Assembly: GCA_003447535.1 (NCBI GenBank) | Contig: DLYY01000162.1 | Location: 1,403-8,370, forward strand | Source: Bacteroidota bacterium | GTDB lineage: Bacteria; Bacteroidota; Bacteroidia; Chitinophagales; UBA8649 | Direction of reading: 5' to 3' | Length of the DNA stretch: 6,968 bases | Shown: one piece after another, positions 1 through 6,968 of the stretch | Layout of the letters: each line of letters begins with the position of its first letter | How positions within the stretch are numbered: the first letter of the stretch is position 1 | Notes under the pieces: generated by a model | The model's input: the letters and a program-made list of their open reading frames with translations, nothing else | Told to the model about the DNA's origin: nothing | Databases searched by the model: none | Program-made: the position numbers and the translations under genes

Positions 1-647
1 AGGAGTCTATCTTGGTCACCTTTCGCTACAAAGACATTTGGAAGGCAAGTATAGGCTGATTCGGATCCAACTTTACGCAAGGCGATATGGCTTACAGTCT
101 CAGTCATGCCAAAGCTCTGATATACTTTGTTGTTCAAGCTCTGAATAAAGGATTCTGTGTCTTGGTCAATTGGACTGCCCCCAAGTAAGATGGTGCCTAA
201 TTGATTAAACTGTTCAGGATTGTTCTTGCGTAGAGCATGAAATTGCAAGGGAACGAGGGAGGTGAAGTCAACGGCCGTTTCACAATATACAGATCGACTA
301 GGTTCTGTCACAAAAACCTCCAGTTGCCCAAGAATGGCTCGATAGAGTAGCATGCAACCGCCGATGTGTTCTGTAGAGAGACAGAGTAACACACGTTGGC
401 CAGGTGTTAGTTTAAAGAATGTTAAGGATGCCTGAGCACTTGCCAAGATCTGCGCTCTTTGTATGGAGATATTTTTGGCTTTCCCTGTCGAACCTGAGGT
501 TTGAAACGAAAAATACTGTATAGAAGGATCAAAAAATGATTTAAGGCGACGATAGACATGCTTTTCCCAAGGAGCTAATGAGTCCTCGGACTTAGTAAAG
601 GCTTCTTGCCACTGCCAATCTTCTTTGTTAAAGCGAAGGTGAAGCAT
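1..647 (-). CDS. menE: o-succinylbenzoate-CoA ligase MenE, N-terminal part (cut by left edge)
   Basis: This is an ATP-dependent acyl-CoA synthetase of the ANL (AMP-binding) family. It activates o-succinylbenzoate to o-succinylbenzoyl-CoA in menaquinone synthesis. I translated the minus strand from the ATG at 645-647; 215 codons are open to the window edge, so the C-terminal part is missing. Visible motifs are the phosphate-binding loop TSGSTGKAK (residues 50-58), EHIGG (93-97), LLGGSPID (154-161), and the adenylate-binding stretch SFGMTETVSHIAL (178-190), whose SHIAL ending is typical of MenE rather than other acyl-CoA ligases. The phosphate loop lies only 50 residues from the start, which fits the short Bacteroidota form of the enzyme. 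The start lies inside the end of menC (20-base overlap), with no clear Shine-Dalgarno sequence, so translational coupling is likely. The identity is firm from motifs plus context; the length beyond the edge is unknown. Confidence 0.93.
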   Translation of the reverse strand, partial: MLHLRFNKEDWQWQEAFTKSEDSLAPWEKHVYRRLKSFFDPSIQYFSFQTSGSTGKAKNISIQRAQILASAQASLTFFKLTPGQRVLLCLSTEHIGGCMLLYRAILGQLEVFVTEPSRSVYCETAVDFTSLVPLQFHALRKNNPEQFNQLGTILLGGSPIDQDTESFIQSLNNKVYQSFGMTETVSHIALRKVGSESAYTCLPNVFVAKGDQDRL

Positions 648-1728
648 AGATGGTATCAAATTGTTGACTATTCCAATATAAGGCATCACGTAGCCATAGT
701 TCTTCGCCATTAATTTCTAATGGTGTTGTAATGTTGTCGACATACATACCACCTGTTCCTAAACCTTGTGGTATCGATAGATTTAGGTGTCCCGCCCACT
801 GCGCTATGGCATGAAGGCCTAGATTGGATTCAAGTGCTGATGTTGGCCAGTAATCAATGGATAACGGCTTGGCAAGACCAATCCATTCTTCACAAGCTTC
901 AATTCCTCCTAAAAGAGTGGGTTTGAAAATCAGATAGTGGGGTTGAATGGTATGCAAAAGGTCTTTTTTGTCTTTAAGCTTCGTAATACCTATCAATTCT
1001 TCGTCTAATGCAATTGGAATTGGCGATTGTTTGCATAGCCTGGCCATAGATTCCCACTGTCCTTGCCGTATAGGTTGTTCGATGGAATGAATGTCTAATC
1101 TCGATAGTTCCTCAAGTTTGGATAAGGCGTCACCAGGCTCAAAGGCACCATTAGCATCTACACGCAGGGTAAGGGCCTCTGCACTATATCTCGAGCGTAT
1201 GCCTTTAAGCAGTTCAATTTCTTTAGCCCAATCGATTGCTCCAATTTTCATTTTAAGGCAAGAAAATCCCTGGGCTAGCTTATTGTCAATTTGTTCTTGC
1301 ATAAAGGTTGCATCACCCATCCAGATTAGACCGTTTATTGGAATGCCTCTTTTTAACTGATTAAACGAGGTGTCGTATGTGCAAAAACGATGCTTTCCGG
1401 CATGGCGGGCATGGCTAAATCCAAGGTCAATTTGTTCTAGGGCAAAAGCTACAGAAGGAAGGTGCTGATATTCAGAAGCCTTAGGTAATTGTTGATTGGT
1501 GTTGGCCTCTGTGATTAAATCGTTGAGTTTCTGTTCAAAGTCAGGACCTGCTTCAGGACTTAGATTGGGGAAAACTCCAGCTTCACCCCAATACACCTTG
1601 CCTTGAGATTCAAGGCAAAGGAAGTAGGTCATTTTCTTATGGAGAGCTCCTCTTGACGTCCTAGCAGAACGTTTCAGATACATGTCATATCGACGAGCCG
1701 AAAGAGTAAAAGGACTTATCCGAGCCAT
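628..1728 (-). CDS. menC: o-succinylbenzoate synthase MenC
   Basis: This cytoplasmic enolase-superfamily enzyme dehydrates SHCHC to o-succinylbenzoate. The 366-residue product has an N-terminal capping domain with TSRG at 24-27, a substrate-loop signature of this family, followed by the barrel domain. The catalytic set is complete by motif: the K-x-K pair K159/K161 in CLKMKIG, metal ligands D191 (VDANGAF), E217 (SIEQPI) and D242 (ALDEEL), and the second catalytic lysine K269 (IFKPTLLGG). SALESNLG (297-304) and GLGTGG (322-327) close the barrel. The wording of these motifs resembles Bacteroidota MenC. The ATG at 1726-1728 lies inside the last codons of menA (13-base overlap) and gives an N-terminus of expected length. 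The gene ends in TAA, overlapping menE. Some relatives racemize N-acyl amino acids, but the neighbours make the menaquinone role by far the best reading. Confidence 0.96.
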   Translation of the reverse strand: MARISPFTLSARRYDMYLKRSARTSRGALHKKMTYFLCLESQGKVYWGEAGVFPNLSPEAGPDFEQKLNDLITEANTNQQLPKASEYQHLPSVAFALEQIDLGFSHARHAGKHRFCTYDTSFNQLKRGIPINGLIWMGDATFMQEQIDNKLAQGFSCLKMKIGAIDWAKEIELLKGIRSRYSAEALTLRVDANGAFEPGDALSKLEELSRLDIHSIEQPIRQGQWESMARLCKQSPIPIALDEELIGITKLKDKKDLLHTIQPHYLIFKPTLLGGIEACEEWIGLAKPLSIDYWPTSALESNLGLHAIAQWAGHLNLSIPQGLGTGGMYVDNITTPLEINGEELWLRDALYWNSQQFDTIYASPSL

Positions 1729-2615
1729 ACATTTCCAACCAAAAATAAGAGTGCAAGTACAAAGCTGCTGAAGGCGTTCACTTTGAGCAGTCCATCAAGT
1801 TGGCTTGGATCGGAATTTTTGAGTACAGTTCGAATGTTTTTGGCAACGATTGGCAGAGGCACTAAAAAAATATATTGTGGATTTTCAAAGCCATGCTCAA
1901 GTGCATAGATTCCGTAAAGCACAAAGGGAATCAAGGAGAGAATAGCAAAGTAAATTTTCGATTGCTCATGTCCAAGATAGCCAGCCATAGTCTGCTTTTT
2001 ATGTTTTAAATCCTCCTCGCGATCTCTCATATTGTTAAGGTGCAGTACCGATACGGCTAAGAGGCCTGTTCCTGAGGCGGGGAAGAATAAATCAAGAGGG
2101 AAGGTTTGAGCCATGCTATAATAGGTTCCAAGTGTTCCTACAAGGCCGAAAAATAAAAAAACAAAGACATCCCCAAGCGCCTTATATCCATAAGCATTTT
2201 CGCCCATGGTATAGTTGATAGCACTCCAAATGGACAATCCTCCTAAAAGATAGAATGCTACGATGATAGGAATACTTTCAAATGCAATTAAGATCAATGC
2301 AGAACCCAATAGAAAAACTATAGCGCTTGTGATTAAAATAGCGCGTCTCATTTGGCTTTGTTGTATCAGCCCAGTAGCTACTGTGCGCATTTCACCACTT
2401 CGATTTTCATCACTTCCTTTGACGGCATCTCCGAGGTCGTTAGCAAAATTAGACAGAATCTGTAATCCAGAAGCAGTCAGAAGACAAAGAGCAAAAGGGA
2501 GTATTTCAAAAGAATTAGCTGAATAGGCGCAAGCTCCACCTACAAGAACACAGGATAACCCGAGGGGTAAGGTTCTTAATCGAGCAGCTTGTATCCATGG
2601 TTTAGTTTTTCTCAC
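1716..2615 (-). CDS. menA: 1,4-dihydroxy-2-naphthoate polyprenyltransferase MenA
   Basis: This inner-membrane UbiA-family prenyltransferase attaches the polyprenyl tail to 1,4-dihydroxy-2-naphthoate, giving demethylmenaquinone. The 299-residue product is strongly hydrophobic, with about eight or nine probable membrane segments (near residues 13-31, 37-54, 92-112, 115-134, 147-166, 173-192, 221-239, 247-260 and 281-298). Both Asp-rich prenyl-diphosphate/Mg motifs are present: NFANDLGDAVKGSD (56-69; D60, D63, D69) and NNMRDREED (194-202; D198, D202). The N-terminus, with PWIQAARLRTLPLG (6-19), is typical of MenA. The start codon is GTG (2613-2615), not ATG. The next in-frame ATG is at residue 76, beyond the first Asp motif, so the GTG is required. 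The upstream in-frame stop is the menD TAA itself, 27 bases earlier. I see no Shine-Dalgarno sequence. Length is normal for the family. Confidence 0.95.
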   Translation of the reverse strand: MRKTKPWIQAARLRTLPLGLSCVLVGGACAYSANSFEILPFALCLLTASGLQILSNFANDLGDAVKGSDENRSGEMRTVATGLIQQSQMRRAILITSAIVFLLGSALILIAFESIPIIVAFYLLGGLSIWSAINYTMGENAYGYKALGDVFVFLFFGLVGTLGTYYSMAQTFPLDLFFPASGTGLLAVSVLHLNNMRDREEDLKHKKQTMAGYLGHEQSKIYFAILSLIPFVLYGIYALEHGFENPQYIFLVPLPIVAKNIRTVLKNSDPSQLDGLLKVNAFSSFVLALLFLVGNVWLG

Positions 2616-2642
2616 GAAGCTAAAATAAGACCAAGTCAGACC

Positions 2643-4379
2643 TTAGTTATCTTTTTCCTGTAAATTTTTTACTTCAGCGAAATACTGCTTGAGTATTCTT
2701 GCACTTTGCTCGCCATCGGTATGCACCACAAGCCCTCTCGCTTCTTTCGAAGGGTCGAGTAACCAATCGATATCCGTGTCTAATGATGAATTGTCTCTAT
2801 TCGCCTGGCTGATGCGGCTTTCCAATCCAAGGGCTTGAAGCAATTGATGGATTTCTACATTATGAGGCGAGGTGAACCGGTGATTTACCGAGGGATGCTT
2901 GTCAGGACCTGGAATAATGTTAAAGATGTTTCCTCCTCCGTTGTCAATAACAAGTAGCCTAAAGTTTGTAGGCATATTGATTTGCCATAATGCATTCGAA
3001 TCGTACAGCATGGCCAAATCCCCGGTAACACAAAGACACAACTCGTCAGTTTGACTTGCAAACCCAACGGCAGTGCTGACTTGCCCATCGATACCACTTA
3101 CCCCTCGATTACCAAAGTGTTGTTGATTATTCCAAACAAAAAGTCCTGCATAACGCACAGGAGTGCTATTGCCCCAGAACACATTGGTTTTAGGCTGAAT
3201 CTGTTGAGATAAGGTATGATATACACGGTAATCTATGGATTCATTAACCAAATTAATGGTGTGATCTCGTAGCGCTACACATTGCCTTTCGATGGAATGA
3301 CAAATCGATTTTCCCGTGGCATAAGAAAAAGATTCTGGTAAATTGTTATACAGAAAATGAAGAAAATCTGTGGGCTTTGCAACAATGACCTTGGTCAGGG
3401 TTTGGAATCGGTCCCAATACATAGGGCTTGGCGTGATATGCCAATGTTCGATGTTTTGTTGCCTAAACAGGAATTTAAGTTTTTTAGAAACCACTGCGTT
3501 ACCCATCGTGATCACAAGGTCAGGGAGCAGATGATATGCCTTGTTGAGATCAATGTATTCAACAAGTGGGTCAACTAAAGCGATTCCTGATGTGCAGGGT
3601 ACGTTCGACAAGGTTTCATGCATGACAAGGACATCTTGACGAGATGCAATCTGCTCAGTTATTGATTTCAGGGAATTTGAGGGACAATGTGAACCAAGAA
3701 CAATACCTATTCGTTTGTCCTTAAGTGAGGATAACTCTTCGTCGTTTAACATTATTGTTGAGTCGATTGACGACGTAGGGTAGATTTCTTCAATGACCTT
3801 TGGCAGATTTGCGTCGTCGTATGGCGCTAGATCGTAGAGCGGTTCACGCAGTGGTATATTGATGTGCACTGGACCTTTTGGTGCCCTTTTAGAGGTGTTA
3901 ATTGCCTGCGAAACCATACGAGATGCATACCATCTATCGGCTTGTGTGTGCACTTCCACTGGGAGTTGAAAGGAAGCCTTTATGAAATTGGAATAGATGT
4001 CTGTTTGATTGATGCTCTGGTTTTCACCTTGGTCAATCCATTCATTGGGACGATCAGCGGTTAAGGCAATAATGGGAACGTGCTGATAAAAGGCTTCGGC
4101 GAGCGCAGGACTATAATTAAGCGGGGCACTGCCACTTGTACACACTATTCCAACCGCTTCGTCCCGCGCAAGAGCGACGCCCAATGCAAAAAAGGCGGCA
4201 CAACGTTCATCGGTAATTGTCATACATTCGATACCTTCCGAGCGTTCAAGGGCTATAACTAAAGGAGCCGATCGGGAACCAGGGGAGAGCATAATGCGCT
4301 GCACGCCTAACTTTTCTAGTACGTATACGAGATCTACGATATGCGTTTTGCTCGTGTTATTCGTAGGATTTTTTGCCAT
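2643..4379 (-). CDS. menD: SEPHCHC synthase MenD (thiamine diphosphate enzyme)
   Basis: MenD joins isochorismate and 2-oxoglutarate, with loss of CO2, to make SEPHCHC; this is the committed step of classical menaquinone synthesis. The 578-residue protein has the three-domain layout of thiamine-diphosphate enzymes. In the N-terminal domain I see SPGSRSAPL (32-40), TDERCAAFFALG (56-67) with the cofactor-activating glutamate E58, TSGSAPLNYSPA (81-92), LTADRP (106-111) and GENQSINQ (118-125). The C-terminal domain has GNSTPVRY (403-410), NRGVSGIDGQVSTA (424-437), then the cofactor/Mg motif GDLAMLYDSNAL (453-464) followed by DNGGGNIF (479-486). No key motif is missing and length is normal. It follows menF after 26 bases and has the best ribosome binding site in the window. 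It ends in TAA, in the same frame as menA. Confidence 0.97.
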   Translation of the reverse strand: MAKNPTNNTSKTHIVDLVYVLEKLGVQRIMLSPGSRSAPLVIALERSEGIECMTITDERCAAFFALGVALARDEAVGIVCTSGSAPLNYSPALAEAFYQHVPIIALTADRPNEWIDQGENQSINQTDIYSNFIKASFQLPVEVHTQADRWYASRMVSQAINTSKRAPKGPVHINIPLREPLYDLAPYDDANLPKVIEEIYPTSSIDSTIMLNDEELSSLKDKRIGIVLGSHCPSNSLKSITEQIASRQDVLVMHETLSNVPCTSGIALVDPLVEYIDLNKAYHLLPDLVITMGNAVVSKKLKFLFRQQNIEHWHITPSPMYWDRFQTLTKVIVAKPTDFLHFLYNNLPESFSYATGKSICHSIERQCVALRDHTINLVNESIDYRVYHTLSQQIQPKTNVFWGNSTPVRYAGLFVWNNQQHFGNRGVSGIDGQVSTAVGFASQTDELCLCVTGDLAMLYDSNALWQINMPTNFRLLVIDNGGGNIFNIIPGPDKHPSVNHRFTSPHNVEIHQLLQALGLESRISQANRDNSSLDTDIDWLLDPSKEARGLVVHTDGEQSARILKQYFAEVKNLQEKDN

Positions 4380-4385
4380 GGCTTA

Positions 4386-4394
4386 CCCTTCCTC
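4386..4394 (-). promoter_or_regulatory. Shine-Dalgarno-like sequence before menD
   Basis: Read on the minus strand, the short menF-menD gap contains GAGGAAGGG, ending six bases before the menD ATG. It is purine-rich and correctly spaced for a ribosome binding site. The other starts in the window lack anything as convincing, which is usual for Bacteroidota, where initiation often does not rely on Shine-Dalgarno pairing. Its functional weight is therefore uncertain. Confidence 0.45.
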
Positions 4395-4405
4395 GTTATT
4401 TGGTT

Positions 4406-5437
4406 CTACGAATGTAACACGTTGAGCATTGTTTGGGTTTTTTCTTTGGTCTCCAACCACTCTTCCTGAGGACTTGAATCTTTTGTGAGGCCCGCTCCTA
4501 CATGCAATACAGTACAATTGTCAAAGAATTCAGCACTGCGTAAGTTCACCCATGCATAGTACGCTTTATTCTGTCGTAGGGCAAAGTATCCACCGTAGAA
4601 TTTTCTAGCCTCTCCTTCATAGTCTATGATCCATTGCCTTGCTTCCTCCCTTGATAGCCCACATAGCGCAGCGGTAGGATGTAGACAATCCAAAATTCCC
4701 TGTGGCTTCTTAGTTTGAAAGGATATGGACTGAAATCGATGGAATAGATGTCCCGCTCTTTTGTTGGTTAGTGGACTTGGTGCAATTTTCGTGGCGCCGT
4801 AAGTTGTTAAATCATTTACAATGCCATCTGTTACCAATTGATGCTCTTCGACTTCCTTGGCGGTCCATGAACGGGACAGATCCTTGTTGGAGGACGCTAC
4901 TTGTGTTCCTGCGAGCGCATCCGTTGAATACATTAAATCCCCGCTAGAGTTCTTTATCGTATCCAGGAGTAATTCTGGTGATGCACCCATCCAACAGGAA
5001 TCTTCATTCCACCATGCAAATATGTTGGCATTAGGATACTGCTGACAAAGTGCTTGGAATACTTTGGCTGTTGGATGGACAGCGTTAAATCTGACTCTTC
5101 GTGCCGCTACGATTTTTTTTAGATAACCTTCTTTTAGTACCTCTACGCTTCTAGCGACATAGGATTCATAGATTTCTTGTGGAGTAGATGATGTATCGTT
5201 ACTCTTGAGTGTTGTACTCTTTGGCCAAAACGTCTTCACCTCACCTAGATTGATCGCCTGTCCGCACAGATTCATCCAGTCATTTTGTACAGCAATAAAA
5301 GGCATTACCTGAAGTTCTATCTCAAAAGTGCTATTTGAAGTAGGTGATTGGTTGAACATAAAAACTGCGTCTTCCTTACCAAATGGTCTGAGAAAGAAAG
5401 GCATCTTTCCTTGGGCAAACCGAATAAATAACTCCAT
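4406..5437 (-). CDS. menF: isochorismate synthase (MenF type)
   Basis: This Mg-dependent chorismate-binding enzyme converts chorismate to isochorismate, the entry step of the pathway. The 343-residue protein has the family motifs in order: LKKIVAARR (106-114), with K108 in the position of the general-base lysine; GASPELLL (151-158); DALAGT (173-178); EVEEHQLV (195-202), with probable Mg ligand E198; LHPTAALCG (252-260); YEGEARKFYGG (273-283); VNLRSAEF (297-304); and GAGLTKDSSPQEEWLETKEK (314-333), with the second metal-binding glutamate region. Placement before menD supports MenF over siderophore-type EntC or salicylate synthase. Unlike most relatives it has Ala where Pro usually follows LHPT, and Ala286 where a Gly is common. 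The ATG is one base after the mutS2 stop, with no clear Shine-Dalgarno sequence. The alternative Met12 start would remove residues that fit the usual N-terminus. Length is slightly short but acceptable. Confidence 0.93.
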   Translation of the reverse strand: MELFIRFAQGKMPFFLRPFGKEDAVFMFNQSPTSNSTFEIELQVMPFIAVQNDWMNLCGQAINLGEVKTFWPKSTTLKSNDTSSTPQEIYESYVARSVEVLKEGYLKKIVAARRVRFNAVHPTAKVFQALCQQYPNANIFAWWNEDSCWMGASPELLLDTIKNSSGDLMYSTDALAGTQVASSNKDLSRSWTAKEVEEHQLVTDGIVNDLTTYGATKIAPSPLTNKRAGHLFHRFQSISFQTKKPQGILDCLHPTAALCGLSREEARQWIIDYEGEARKFYGGYFALRQNKAYYAWVNLRSAEFFDNCTVLHVGAGLTKDSSPQEEWLETKEKTQTMLNVLHS

Positions 5438-5438
5438 G

Positions 5439-6968
5439 CTAGCTTTTTAAAAATTGCACAAACATTACGCCTCGTCCACCATCTTTTTCCTCTGGGTGCT
5501 GATAGCTTTTAATATATTTTTTCTGACTTCTAAGCGCTTGTAAAACGGCTTGTCGTAGTACTCCCTGACCTTTTCCATGGATGATGCGTACTCTTTCTGC
5601 CTGCATGGCTTTTGCATGAATCAGATAAAGTTCAACCGTGTCAACAGCCTCAACTTTCGTCATTCCTCGTATATCCAATTCGGGATCTATCGTTGGTGAC
5701 TTTCGAATGGGTTTCCGAACAAAAGGCTTTTGTGCAGGCGCGTTGCTGGCATTACTTAACTCTAGATCTTTCATAGCAATTTCAGCGCGGCGGTCACTGA
5801 TATTGACTATCGCCTTACGACCACGTATTTCAAGGACTTCACCTTCCTGGTCGGTGGATTTGTGTCGAACTTGATCTCCAACGGCAAATTGAAGTTGACT
5901 AGAGGAAGTTGCTGATTTACTTTGCTGTTTTCGAAGCTTTACACGTCGTTTAACTAAGTCTTGTAACTGGTCGGCCTTGACCTTTGCACTCTCTTCATTA
6001 TGAATGTCTTTTAACAATGTATTCAGCTTGTCCTGAATGATTTTGTCTTGATGACTTTCTAAACTTAGGCGTTCTTCTTTAAGACCCTCGTACTGTGCTT
6101 CCACTTGTTGCAGTTGTTTAGTCATGGTCTTTAGCAATTGCTGATATTCTTCTTGTTGTCGCTGAAGCTCGGTATGTTCCTTTTGGTGCTGTCGGCGCTC
6201 CATTTCTAAACCGTGAATGGTTTCATCAAAGGTCAAATCACGGTGATCTACTCTTTGTTTTGCTTCATCAATGATTTCGGGTGGAATGGCCATGCGTTTC
6301 GCAATCTCAAAAGTATAGGAGGCTCCGGGCTTGCCTAGAAGAAGTCGATAAGTAGGACTAAGGTTTGTTTCATCAAAATGCATCGATCCATTAATGATGT
6401 GCTGATGGTGACTCGCTAATTGTTTGAGGTTTCCATAGTGTGTGGTAATAACACCGATGCATTTTTTTTCGCAAAGCGCAAGCAATAAAGATTCTGCCAA
6501 GGCTGCACCAAGTTTTGGGTCAGACCCTGAGCCAAATTCATCGATAAGCACTAAACTCTTAGCTGAAGCATGCTCTAAGAAGTACTTCATGTGAGCAAGC
6601 TTAGAGCTGTAGGTAGAGAGTTCGTTTTCCAGTGATTGGTCATCGCCAAGGTCTGCATACAATCCATCGAATAGTCCAATTTTGGATTCTCGACTGCAGG
6701 GTAGGGGGAGTCCTAATCGAATAAGCATTTGAATGAGTCCTAATGCTTTTAATGTCATGGATTTTCCTCCCGCATTGGGGCCGCTAATTAATAGAATTCG
6801 CTGATCTTTATCCAAGGTAACATCAAAGGGGATTACTTTATCTAGATCACCTTCCTCTTTAACAAGTAATGAGGCATTTCGGCATTCAATCAATTGCACG
6901 ACTTGCTTGGATTCAATGGTTGGCATAGAGCAGGAATAGCGGTCACACCATGATGATTTGCTTTGAAG
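5439..6968 (-). CDS. mutS2: MutS2 family ATPase/Smr-domain protein, C-terminal part (cut by right edge)
   Basis: MutS2 proteins are MutS-like ABC ATPases without mismatch-recognition domains. They have been linked to suppression of recombination and, in Bacillus, to rescue of collided ribosomes. The frame stays open for 14 codons upstream of the ATG at 6924-6926 to the window edge, and those codons (ending in SCS before MPT) fit the family, so this ATG is internal. About 509 of the usual roughly 780-800 residues are visible. Numbered from the edge: Walker A GPNAGGKS (63-70), signature ELSTYSS (116-122), Walker B LVLIDE (139-144), H-loop histidine H177; a long Glu/Gln-rich coiled coil (about 249-349); a small basic beta domain of KOW type (about 362-404); and a C-terminal Smr domain (about 430-509) with LDIRG (431-435) and HGKGQGVLR (464-472). 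Catalytic motifs look intact. It ends in TAG, one base before menF. Confidence 0.95.
   Translation of the reverse strand, partial: LQSKSSWCDRYSCSMPTIESKQVVQLIECRNASLLVKEEGDLDKVIPFDVTLDKDQRILLISGPNAGGKSMTLKALGLIQMLIRLGLPLPCSRESKIGLFDGLYADLGDDQSLENELSTYSSKLAHMKYFLEHASAKSLVLIDEFGSGSDPKLGAALAESLLLALCEKKCIGVITTHYGNLKQLASHHQHIINGSMHFDETNLSPTYRLLLGKPGASYTFEIAKRMAIPPEIIDEAKQRVDHRDLTFDETIHGLEMERRQHQKEHTELQRQQEEYQQLLKTMTKQLQQVEAQYEGLKEERLSLESHQDKIIQDKLNTLLKDIHNEESAKVKADQLQDLVKRRVKLRKQQSKSATSSSQLQFAVGDQVRHKSTDQEGEVLEIRGRKAIVNISDRRAEIAMKDLELSNASNAPAQKPFVRKPIRKSPTIDPELDIRGMTKVEAVDTVELYLIHAKAMQAERVRIIHGKGQGVLRQAVLQALRSQKKYIKSYQHPEEKDGGRGVMFVQFLKS

Noticed and set aside
1091..1360. Plus-strand open frame of 89 codons inside menC
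   Set aside because: It lies entirely antisense to a gene with complete catalytic motifs, and its translation shows no recognisable domain, so it is a shadow frame.
2263..2526. Plus-strand open frame of 87 codons inside menA
   Set aside because: Antisense to the membrane segments and first Asp motif of MenA; no independent protein features.
2885..3097. Minus-strand 70-codon frame overlapping menD in another frame
   Set aside because: It coincides with the strongly conserved thiamine-diphosphate motif region of MenD, so it is a frame shadow.
3357..4262. Three plus-strand open frames of 60-73 codons inside menD
   Set aside because: Cys/Trp-rich antisense translations without homology-like motifs, fully covered by a convincing MenD.
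5638..5874. Plus-strand 78-codon frame inside mutS2
   Set aside because: Antisense to the KOW-type and Smr regions; no own motif.
6924..6926. ATG taken as the true start of mutS2
   Set aside because: The frame is open upstream to the window edge, the upstream residues fit the family, and a start here would lack the whole N-terminal core region of MutS2.
1..6968. A novel defence, mobile or otherwise undescribed system
   Set aside because: All six genes are recognisable housekeeping families with intact order and motifs. Intergenic space is under 30 bases everywhere, and I found no repeats, integrase, transposase, or unknown genes.

Overview
The window is a compact, one-directional piece of a bacterial chromosome. 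All six genes are on the minus strand, so transcription runs from the right edge to the left. The gene content and motif style point to the phylum Bacteroidota. Evidence for this is the gene order isochorismate synthase - menD - menA - menC - menE, the Bacteroidota-like wording of MenC and MutS2 motifs, the short N-terminus of MenE, and mostly absent Shine-Dalgarno sequences. GC content looks moderate (low to mid 40s percent by eye). I cannot fix the class or genus.

Layout in transcription order (right to left): (1) the C-terminal two thirds of mutS2, running off the right edge; (2) an isochorismate synthase (menF), starting one base after the mutS2 stop; (3) menD, after 26 bases carrying the only clear Shine-Dalgarno-like sequence; (4) menA, with a GTG start 27 bases after menD and in the same frame; (5) menC, overlapping menA by 13 bases; (6) menE, overlapping menC by 20 bases and cut by the left edge. 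No stretch above 30 bases is non-coding, and I see no tRNA, rRNA, mobile element, CRISPR array, terminator or internal promoter.

The men genes cover most of the classical menaquinone (vitamin K2) route. Chorismate goes to isochorismate (MenF), then to SEPHCHC (MenD); after the MenH step, SHCHC goes to o-succinylbenzoate (MenC) and then o-succinylbenzoyl-CoA (MenE). After the MenB and thioesterase steps, dihydroxynaphthoate is prenylated in the membrane (MenA). No menB or menH is present here, so those functions must be encoded outside the window if the pathway is complete. MutS2 is a DNA or ribosome-associated ATPase with a C-terminal Smr domain and has no known link to quinone synthesis; its position looks like simple operon packing.

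I found no previously undescribed system. The points worth a second look are modest: the missing menB, the tight couplings, the GTG start of menA, some unusual residues in MenF active-site motifs, and two A8 homopolymer runs.
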